Shown: piece after piece, positions 7,184 through 12,042 of the stretch
Layout: each line of letters begins with the position of its first letter
Numbering within the stretch: the first letter of the stretch is position 1
Assembly (NCBI GenBank): GCA_042096155.1
Contig: JBELMC010000079.1
Span: 1-12,042, forward strand
Direction: 5' to 3'
From: Dinoroseobacter sp042096155
GTDB lineage: Bacteria > Pseudomonadota > Alphaproteobacteria > Rhodobacterales > Rhodobacteraceae
DNA length: 12,042 nt
Position numbers and translations under genes: made by a program
Notes under the pieces: generated by a model
Seen by the model: only the letters and a program-made list of their open reading frames with translations
What the model was told of the DNA's origin: nothing
Databases searched by the model: none

Positions 7184-8518
7184 ATGAGCGGACTTTACCA
7201 AGCGCAACGCGCGATGCGGAATATGCGGCAAGCCGCCATGCAACGCGGCGTGATCGCGGTGCTTGATATTGGAACGTCGAAAGTTGCCTGCCTGGTGTTG
7301 CGCTTTGATGGTCCGGACCATTTCAGCCAGGGCGACGGCGTGGGCACAATGGCGGGTCAGTCGCGCTTTCGGGTGATCGGCGTGGGACATACCAAATCAC
7401 GCGGTATTCGCTTCGGCGAGATCGATGTGATGGCAGAAGCCGAACGTGCGATCCGCACTGCATTGCAATCTGCCCAGAAGATGGCGAAAGTCCGCGTCGA
7501 TCATGTCATCGCGTGTTTCTCAGGCGCCGCACCCCGCAGCTATGGATTGGCCGGCGAGACGCCGTTGCAAGACAACGCCGTCACCGAACAGGATATCGCC
7601 CGCGTTCTGGCATCATGCGATATGCCCGACATCGGCGCAGGCCGGGAAGTGTTGCACGCCCAACCGGTAAATTTCGCACTCGATGGGCGCTCTGGTCTGT
7701 ACGATCCACGCGGACAAGTCGGTGAGACCCTCGCCAGCGACATGCATCTTGTGACTGTCGACACCAAAGCGGTGCAAAATTTAGCCCATGCAGTGCGTCG
7801 TTGCGATCTGGAGCTGGCGGGCATTGCGTCCTCGGCCTATGCGTCCGGGCTGTCGTCTTTGGTCGAAGACGAGCAAGAATTAGGGGCCGCGTGTATTGAT
7901 TTCGGCGCAGGTGCAACCGGCGTCTCGGTGTTTTTGCGAAAACATATGATCTACGCCGATTCCGTGGCCCTTGGGGGCGATATGATTACCGCAGACCTTT
8001 CGGCCGGGCTTTCGGTGTCGGCAGTTTTCGCTGAGCGAACCAAAACAATCTATGGGGGATTGATCGCGACCGGCATGGATGACCGGGAAAGAATTCAAAT
8101 TACGTCTGAAACTGGGGATTGGGAACATGATCGTCGGACCGTCAGCCGCTCTGATATCATTGGCATCATTCGCCCCAGAGTTGAAGAAATCCTGGAAGAC
8201 GTCCGTGGATGTCTGGATGCCGCCGGTTTTGAACACCTGCCCTCTCGCCAAATTGTGCTCACGGGGGGCGGCAGTCAGCTGCCTGGCTTGGACGCTTTGG
8301 CATCAAAAATTCTGGGCTCGCAGGTCAGAATAGGTCGCCCGCTGCGGGTGCGCGGCCTGCCCGAGGCGGCCGCTGGTCCAGATTACGCAAGTCCAGTGGG
8401 GCTAAGCCTATTTGCCGCGCATCCGCAGGATGAATGGTGGGATTTCGAGATGCCGATCGAACGGTCATCGGTCCGTTCGCTGAATAAGGTGATCCGTTGG
8501 ATGCGTGAAAACTGGTAA
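7184..8518 (+). CDS. ftsA: FtsA, actin-like membrane anchor of the Z-ring
   Basis: FtsA is an actin-fold ATPase that polymerises with FtsZ, tethers it to the inner membrane and recruits later division proteins. The 444 residues show phosphate-1 VLDIGTSK (26-33), the family-specific 1C domain (about 107-200), phosphate-2 CIDFGAGATG (237-246), VALGGDMIT (261-269) and the adenosine motif IVLTGGGSQLPG (357-368). The C-terminus SLNKVIRWMRENW (432-444) is a typical amphipathic membrane-targeting helix. About 20 extra residues precede the first strand. Later Met codons (residues 11, 14, 19) could be alternative starts, but AAAGGA (7171-7176) with 7-nt spacing favours the ATG at 7184. It is separated from ftsQ by 52 bp and from ftsZ by an unusually long 279-bp regulatory gap. 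Confidence 0.97.
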   Translation: MSGLYQAQRAMRNMRQAAMQRGVIAVLDIGTSKVACLVLRFDGPDHFSQGDGVGTMAGQSRFRVIGVGHTKSRGIRFGEIDVMAEAERAIRTALQSAQKMAKVRVDHVIACFSGAAPRSYGLAGETPLQDNAVTEQDIARVLASCDMPDIGAGREVLHAQPVNFALDGRSGLYDPRGQVGETLASDMHLVTVDTKAVQNLAHAVRRCDLELAGIASSAYASGLSSLVEDEQELGAACIDFGAGATGVSVFLRKHMIYADSVALGGDMITADLSAGLSVSAVFAERTKTIYGGLIATGMDDRERIQITSETGDWEHDRRTVSRSDIIGIIRPRVEEILEDVRGCLDAAGFEHLPSRQIVLTGGGSQLPGLDALASKILGSQVRIGRPLRVRGLPEAAAGPDYASPVGLSLFAAHPQDEWWDFEMPIERSSVRSLNKVIRWMRENW

Positions 8519-8584
8519 ACCTTGGGTCATCGCAGCACAAGGCGCGGCCTTTGGGTCACGCATAAATTTACAAAATTCAACACT

Positions 8585-8606
8585 CCGACGGATTAAAATC
8601 CGCCGG
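8585..8606 (+). other. Imperfect hairpin downstream of ftsA
   Basis: CCGACGGAT-TAAA-ATCCGCCGG pairs at eight of nine positions, with a single A/C mismatch and a 4-nt loop. It lies 66 nt after the ftsA stop. No T tract follows, so it is not a standard rho-independent terminator; it could be an operator dyad or an mRNA 3' hairpin. Confidence 0.4.
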
Positions 8607-8614
8607 AACTGTCT

Positions 8615-8619
8615 GATTC
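8615..8619. promoter_or_regulatory. GANTC (CcrM methylation) site upstream of ftsZ
   Basis: GATTC is a GANTC site, the target of the alphaproteobacterial cell-cycle methyltransferase CcrM. It is the only one I found between 7963 and 11763 and sits 182 nt before the ftsZ start. Methylation control of ftsZ is established in Caulobacter; applying it here is inference. Confidence 0.45.
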
Positions 8620-8629
8620 ACACAAAAGC

Positions 8630-8638
8630 TTGTCCACA
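8630..8638 (+). promoter_or_regulatory. DnaA-box-like 9-mer, copy 1
   Basis: TTGTCCACA differs from the consensus DnaA box TTATCCACA by one base. An identical copy lies 124 bp downstream (8754-8762). This copy overlaps the possible -35 TTGTCC of an upstream ftsZ promoter whose -10 would be TATACT (8655-8660), although the 19-nt spacing is long. Confidence 0.45.
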
Positions 8639-8660
8639 GAACGAGATACGGCGGTATACT
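8630..8660 (+). promoter_or_regulatory. Weak candidate upstream ftsZ promoter
   Basis: TTGTCC (8630-8635) and TATACT (8655-8660) are 19 nt apart. The -10 is a good match, but the spacing is longer than optimal. If real, it would give a leader of about 130 nt for ftsZ, and DnaA binding would cover the -35. Confidence 0.25.
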
Positions 8661-8703
8661 TCAAAATATCGCCTCTATTTTGTGACATTTTTCGTGTTTT
8701 TGC

Positions 8704-8732
8704 GTGACGTTAGCGCCACGGTGCTGTAGTAT
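8704..8732 (+). promoter_or_regulatory. Candidate main ftsZ promoter
   Basis: GTGACG (8704-8709) and TAGTAT (8727-8732) are separated by 17 nt. The -35 hexamer and spacing are the same as in the candidate ddl promoter. Transcription would begin near 8740, leaving a leader of about 58 nt that contains the second DnaA-box-like 9-mer. The -35 lies within an 18-bp imperfect palindrome (8703-8720). Confidence 0.4.
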
Positions 8733-8753
8733 TGAGGGATAATTACCGGCGTT

Positions 8754-8762
8754 TTGTCCACA
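8754..8762 (+). promoter_or_regulatory. DnaA-box-like 9-mer, copy 2
   Basis: This is the second exact TTGTCCACA, same orientation, 36 nt before the ftsZ start and just downstream of the predicted transcript start near 8740. A protein bound here would be placed to block transcription, whereas copy 1 lies upstream of the main promoter. Confidence 0.45.
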
Positions 8763-8797
8763 TCGCGCCAGTTAAGACCATTGCAGGCGGAGCAAAA

Positions 8798-10453
8798 ATG
8801 GCACTGAATTTAACGATGCCCGAGAGCACAGAGCTAAGACCCAGGATCACAGTATTTGGTGTCGGGGGCGCAGGCGGCAACGCTGTCGACAACATGATTG
8901 AAAAGCAGCTTGACGGGGTCGAATTCGTGATCGCGAATACCGACGCGCAAGCGCTGCAAGGGGCGAAGGCCAAATCCCGCATCCAAATGGGCGCGCGTGT
9001 GACAGAAGGGCTCGGCGCAGGCGCGCGACCCTCTGTCGGGGCATCCGCTGCCGAAGAAAGCATCGAAGAAATCGTCGACCACCTGGCCGGAGCGCATATG
9101 TGTTTTATCACCGCGGGCATGGGCGGCGGCACTGGCACCGGGGCTGCACCGATTATCGCGCAGGCCGCACGCGAGCTGGGTGTTCTGACCGTTGGCGTCG
9201 TCACCAAACCTTTTCAGTTCGAAGGCGCCAAGCGGATGCGTCAGGCCCAAGAGGGTGTCGAGGTGCTTCAAAAGGTGGTCGACACACTGATCATTATTCC
9301 GAACCAAAACCTGTTTCGATTGGCAAATGAGCGCACGACCTTCACGGAAGCGTTCTCGATGGCGGATGATGTTCTGTATCAAGGGGTCAAGGGCGTAACC
9401 GACCTGATGGTCAAGCCAGGGCTGATCAATCTGGACTTCGCCGATGTGCGCGCGGTCATGGACGAGATGGGCAAAGCGATGATGGGCACCGGCGAGGCAT
9501 CTGGCGAAGATCGTGCGCGCGAGGCGGCTGAGAAGGCAATCGCCAATCCATTGCTGGATGAAATCAGCCTAGAGGGTGCAAAAGGTGTTCTGATCAACGT
9601 CACTGGCGGTTATGATCTGACGTTGTTTGAGCTGGATGAAGCGGCGACCCTGATCCGGGAAAAAGTGGACGGCGACGCAAATATCATTGTCGGTTCGACG
9701 CTCGATACGACAATGGAAAATTCCATGCGAGTGTCTGTCGTAGCCACTGGGATTGATGTGAACGCGGCGGTCGGCGATACCCCGATGCCGCATCGTCGGC
9801 TGGCAACAGGTTTCGGGGCCGAAGAGGTTCCTGAGCCGGTCTACAATCCCGCACCTGAGGCACAGGCATCGCTCGACATCCCTGAAATGCCAGACCCTGG
9901 GGCGGTGCACGATCTGTCAACATTTGATGCAGGCCACGATCAGCCCGCCGGATCGGGTTTTGGTGCACGGCAGATTGGCGGTCATACCACGCCGGAACCA
10001 CTGTATCGGTCTGCGACTGCGGCAGCGACACAACGGCCTGCCGATGACGATAGACCATCCGCTGCACAAGACCCACGCGACACCTATATTGCGCCGCGCC
10101 CGCGTCCCGCCGGGACGCCGTCGCCAGAAGCTTTGGCGCGTTTGCGAACAGCAATTTCAGAAACGCGCGCCGACACGGTCGCCCGTGAAACGTCGGCCAA
10201 TGGTCGCGCTGGCGGCGAAAAACGGGGCTTCGGGATCAACTCTTTGATCAACCGTATGACCGGGTCAACAGACGAGACTGAGGCGCATCGCGCAACCTCT
10301 TCGGCGCCGCAGGCGTCTGTCTCGCACCAGCGCCCTATCCGCCCCGCGGTTGCGACGGCGCAAGCGATGACCCGTCAAGATCCAGCCCCACAACCTGAGC
10401 CAGAACAGGATCGCGTTGAGATACCTGCATTTTTGCGGCGACAAGCCAATTAA
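8798..10453 (+). CDS. ftsZ: FtsZ, tubulin-like division GTPase
   Basis: FtsZ assembles with GTP into the cytoplasmic Z-ring and directs septal wall synthesis. The 551-residue protein is much longer than the E. coli protein (383), as is usual in alphaproteobacteria. The core (about 14-320) has FGVGGAGGNAVDNMI (20-34), the tubulin signature GGGTGTG (109-115) and the T7 loop NLDFADVR (211-218) with the catalytic Asp residues. A Pro/Ala/Glu-rich linker of about 220 residues follows (321-539), interrupted by two more ordered-looking islands: SPEALARLRTAI (442-453) and RGFGINSLINRMTG (476-489). The C-terminal peptide VEIPAFLRRQ (540-549) is the site for FtsA binding. I chose the ATG at 8798 because GGCGGAG (8786-8792) precedes it and MALNLTMPE matches the family; an in-frame TTG at 8732 would overlap the promoter. 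A terminator follows. Confidence 0.98.
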   Translation: MALNLTMPESTELRPRITVFGVGGAGGNAVDNMIEKQLDGVEFVIANTDAQALQGAKAKSRIQMGARVTEGLGAGARPSVGASAAEESIEEIVDHLAGAHMCFITAGMGGGTGTGAAPIIAQAARELGVLTVGVVTKPFQFEGAKRMRQAQEGVEVLQKVVDTLIIIPNQNLFRLANERTTFTEAFSMADDVLYQGVKGVTDLMVKPGLINLDFADVRAVMDEMGKAMMGTGEASGEDRAREAAEKAIANPLLDEISLEGAKGVLINVTGGYDLTLFELDEAATLIREKVDGDANIIVGSTLDTTMENSMRVSVVATGIDVNAAVGDTPMPHRRLATGFGAEEVPEPVYNPAPEAQASLDIPEMPDPGAVHDLSTFDAGHDQPAGSGFGARQIGGHTTPEPLYRSATAAATQRPADDDRPSAAQDPRDTYIAPRPRPAGTPSPEALARLRTAISETRADTVARETSANGRAGGEKRGFGINSLINRMTGSTDETEAHRATSSAPQASVSHQRPIRPAVATAQAMTRQDPAPQPEPEQDRVEIPAFLRRQAN

Positions 10454-10477
10454 TTCTGTGTGTTTGTGTGCTAACCT

Positions 10478-10503
10478 AGTCGTCCCTTGGGGCGGCTTTT
10501 TCT
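10478..10503 (+). terminator. Rho-independent terminator after ftsZ
   Basis: AGTCGTCC-CTTG-GGGCGGCT forms an 8-bp stem with two G-U pairs and a CUUG tetraloop, followed directly by a T-rich tail (10497-10503). It lies 25 nt after the ftsZ stop and should end the division-gene transcript, so lpxC needs its own promoter or read-through. Confidence 0.8.
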
Positions 10504-10747
10504 TATTAAAAACAATACTTTATGTGATGTTCGATCCCGGCTAGGCGAAAAGTCGCGCATCATCTGATGCGATATTTCACGACGTTGCAAAGTTTGAGTT
10601 GGGTTTGCACCAGACACCCGATACGCAAGAAACTGCAATCGTGGGGGTTGCATGTTATCGTCAGGCCGCTGCCAACAAAGGCCACCCAATAGGCGAGACA
10701 TCTTAGACCTGTGCATCTCGGACAGGCAGAAATGAAGGGGGCACTGC
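10504..10747 (+). promoter_or_regulatory. lpxC upstream region
   Basis: No gene is seen here. The most distinct element is a dyad CGCATCA-TC-TGATGCG (10556-10571), two perfect 7-base arms 2 nt apart. A promoter is expected after the ftsZ terminator, but I found only weak hexamers (TTGAGT at 10594-10599 with GATACG at 10620-10625, spacing 20 nt). AAGGGGG (10735-10741) is the lpxC Shine-Dalgarno. Confidence 0.45.
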
Positions 10748-11668
10748 GTGCAGAAAACGGTGAAGGCGCCTGTGAAGTTCCGGGGGGTGGGGCTGCATAC
10801 GGGCAAATCAGCGACAGTGGTGATCAACCCCGCATCTGCAGAATATGGGATCTGGTTTCGTCGGATCGATATTCGCGGTCGCGATCAAATGATACCCGCA
10901 CTTTGGCACCATGTGTCGGATGCACGTTTGTGTACCAAAATCGAAAATGATGATGGCGTGACAGTTTCGACGATTGAACACGTCATGGCGGCGTTGGCCG
11001 GATGTGGAATTCAAAATGCATTGATTGACATCGATGGTCCTGAGGTTCCAATCCTGGATGGATCGGCTGCACCATTCGTCGGAGGCGTATTAAACCGCGG
11101 CATGCGCGATCTGGATGCGCCCGTCCGCGCGTTTCGGGTCTTAAAGGGTGTCGAGGTGAGCCATAACGGCGCAAAAGCCCGATTGGAGCCGTCCGAAACT
11201 TTGGAAATCAAATTCGACATACAATTTGACGATGCTGCGATTGGCGAACAATCCAAGAGCCTAATCATGGCCAACGGAACCTTTGTGCGGGAACTTTGCA
11301 ACAGCCGCACCTTCTGTCGCCAGTCTGAGGTCGACATGATGCACGCCGCTGGGCTGGCCCTGGGCGGCAGTTATGAAAACGCTGTGGTGGTGGATGGTGA
11401 TGATGTTCTAAGCCCGGGCGGCTTCCGCCATGCTGATGAGGCAGTGCGTCACAAGATGCTCGATGCGCTTGGCGATCTGGCCTTGGCGGGCGCCCCGCTG
11501 ATCGGGCGTTACGAAGGCGACAAGGCAGGTCATGCGTTGACGAACAAGTTGCTGCGCGCTTTGTTTGCGGATCCGTCGGCTTTTCGAATGGATGTATGTG
11601 ACCGGCTTGTGGCGGCGCGTTTGCCCGGTGCAGGCGTCGGTTACGCGGATTTTGGTCTCGTCGCTTAA
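10748..11668 (+). CDS. lpxC: LpxC, UDP-3-O-acyl-GlcNAc deacetylase
   Basis: LpxC is the zinc amidase that performs the committed step of lipid A synthesis, in the cytoplasm. The 306-residue product has the usual length and all expected residues: GVGLHTGK (13-20), STIEHVMAALAG (74-85) with the general base Glu77 and zinc ligand His78, ELCNSRTFC (182-190), RHKMLDALGDL (234-244) with His235, Lys236, Asp239 and Asp243, and GHALTNKLLRAL (261-272) with the catalytic His262. The start is GTG at 10748, supported by AAGGGGG 6 nt upstream. The C-terminus ends in the apolar FGLVA; in enterobacteria LpxC is degraded through its C-terminal tail, so proteolytic control here is possible but unproven. Position between ftsZ and bamD is typical of alphaproteobacteria. 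Confidence 0.97.
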   Translation: MQKTVKAPVKFRGVGLHTGKSATVVINPASAEYGIWFRRIDIRGRDQMIPALWHHVSDARLCTKIENDDGVTVSTIEHVMAALAGCGIQNALIDIDGPEVPILDGSAAPFVGGVLNRGMRDLDAPVRAFRVLKGVEVSHNGAKARLEPSETLEIKFDIQFDDAAIGEQSKSLIMANGTFVRELCNSRTFCRQSEVDMMHAAGLALGGSYENAVVVDGDDVLSPGGFRHADEAVRHKMLDALGDLALAGAPLIGRYEGDKAGHALTNKLLRALFADPSAFRMDVCDRLVAARLPGAGVGYADFGLVA

Positions 11669-11890
11669 GACCTTTTTGAACGGTTGGTTTGCGCGGTGGG
11701 GGGGATATACAAGCGCCCGAGCCTGCAAAAACTGTTCCAATCCGCACGATTTGGGCTCTCTAGGACTCTCGTTGCGCAAAAACGGTGTTTCAGGCGTTTT
11801 GCATGTTGAATTTCTGTGCTAAGCCGCGATCAAACGTCGGATAGGGCGCGAAAAATAAGTGCCCTGAACAGAGTTTAAAGGTGCAGGCGA
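11669..11890 (+). other. lpxC-bamD intergenic region
   Basis: This 222-bp gap has no gene. It contains a run of seven G (11698-11704), nested inverted repeats around GAGCC...GGCTC with an inner CCAATC-CGCAC-GATTTGG stem, and a GANTC site (GACTC, 11764-11768). No T-tailed terminator and no convincing promoter were found. AAAGGT (11877-11882) is a plausible bamD ribosome binding site. Confidence 0.4.
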
Positions 11891-12042
11891 ATGAGGCTCT
11901 CGGGCAAGCGACTCTCTAAATTAGCTCCGGTCCTACTCGTCGCCTTTCTGGCGGGATGCAGTGGCCTTGGCGGGAGTGCAAACAAAGGGTCTCTTGAAGA
12001 CCTCACCGCCCGGGAAATTTTTGACCAGGGCGAATTCGAGCT
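11891..12042 (+). CDS. bamD: BamD lipoprotein, N-terminal part (cut by window end)
   Basis: BamD (ComL) is an outer-membrane lipoprotein of the BAM complex that helps insert beta-barrel proteins. Only the first 50 residues are present. They form a lipoprotein signal peptide: basic MRLSGKRLSK, a hydrophobic stretch LAPVLLVAFL, and the lipobox LAGC with the lipidated Cys at 23. A Ser/Gly-rich linker follows, then SLEDLTAREIFDQGEFE, which resembles the start of the first TPR-like helix (ExIYxxGE) of BamD. The ATG at 11891 has AAAGGT (11877-11882) upstream. Position after lpxC agrees with alphaproteobacterial gene order. A GANTC site lies at codons 7-8 (11910-11914). The lipoprotein call is firm; the BamD identity rests on a short stretch and context. 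Confidence 0.85.
   Translation, partial: MRLSGKRLSKLAPVLLVAFLAGCSGLGGSANKGSLEDLTAREIFDQGEFE

Larger units (their letters stand above)
8519..8797 (+). promoter_or_regulatory. ftsA-ftsZ intergenic control region
   Basis: This 279-bp gap holds no gene but many signals. In order they are: a 9-position imperfect hairpin (8585-8606), a GANTC site (8615-8619), a DnaA-box-like 9-mer (8630-8638), TATACT (8655-8660) inside another dyad (8650-8673), an 18-bp imperfect palindrome (8703-8720), a promoter candidate (8704-8732), a second copy of the same 9-mer (8754-8762), and the ftsZ ribosome binding site. In Caulobacter, ftsZ is known to respond to DnaA, CtrA, GcrA and CcrM, so a cell-cycle-timed promoter is plausible here. 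I saw no full CtrA site (TTAA-N7-TTAA). Confidence 0.75.

Noticed and set aside
8732..8797. TTG start adding 22 residues to FtsZ
   Set aside because: It overlaps the promoter -10, has no ribosome binding site, and family proteins start at the MALNL-type sequence.
10471..10827. Minus-strand frame across the ftsZ-lpxC gap
   Set aside because: It runs through the ftsZ terminator and the lpxC start, has no recognisable motif and no plausible translation signals.
11565..11822. Plus-strand frame overlapping the lpxC end and the following gap
   Set aside because: Most of it is lpxC in another frame; the extension is rich in Cys/Trp/Arg and has no start signal.
1..12042. Mobile elements, CRISPR arrays, tRNA or rRNA genes
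   Set aside because: No transposase, integrase, repeat-spacer pattern, cloverleaf or rRNA sequence was seen; the window is continuous housekeeping genes.

Overview
This window is a stretch of a division and cell wall (dcw) cluster. All genes lie on the + strand, in the order ftsW - murG - murC - small membrane protein (DUF2484-like) - murB - ddl - ftsQ - ftsA - ftsZ - lpxC - bamD (cut by the window end). The gene order fits an alphaproteobacterium, most likely Rhodobacteraceae (Roseobacter/Rhodobacter group). Supporting signs are the DUF2484-like gene between murC and murB, the long FtsZ linker ending in an EIPAFLRRQ-type tail, lpxC then bamD directly after ftsZ, and moderately GC-rich DNA with scarce GANTC sites. 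The species call is inference from remembered family features; no search was run.

Layout. Positions 1-274 hold a possible C-terminal tail of an unidentified upstream gene (frame 1, stop at 76-78) and the ftsW leader. From 275 to about 5238 the genes are packed for translational coupling: ftsW/murG share ATGA, murC and the small membrane gene share ATGA, and murB may be coupled to a 19-codon mini-ORF through another ATGA. An 88-bp gap before ddl carries a good promoter candidate and a short leader hairpin. ddl overlaps ftsQ by 13 bp, and ftsA follows with its own strong ribosome binding site. The 279-bp ftsA-ftsZ gap is the most regulation-rich part of the window. It holds two identical DnaA-box-like 9-mers, a GANTC (CcrM) site, two promoter candidates and several dyads. 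A rho-independent terminator closes ftsZ. lpxC and bamD follow as separately spaced genes with intergenic gaps of 294 and 222 bp.

Function. MurC and MurB (cytoplasmic precursor synthesis), Ddl (D-Ala-D-Ala), MurG (lipid II) and FtsW (septal glycan polymerase) build septal peptidoglycan. FtsQ, FtsA and FtsZ form the divisome scaffold. LpxC (committed step of lipid A) and BamD (outer membrane protein assembly) tie outer membrane growth to the same locus. The genes are intact and carry the catalytic motifs I looked for; I see no mobile element, CRISPR array, RNA gene or pseudogene. I do not see an undescribed multi-gene system. The parts most worth a second look are the ftsZ control region, the placement of GANTC sites, the uncharacterised membrane protein inside the mur genes, the mini-ORF before murB and the conserved-looking islands in the FtsZ linker.
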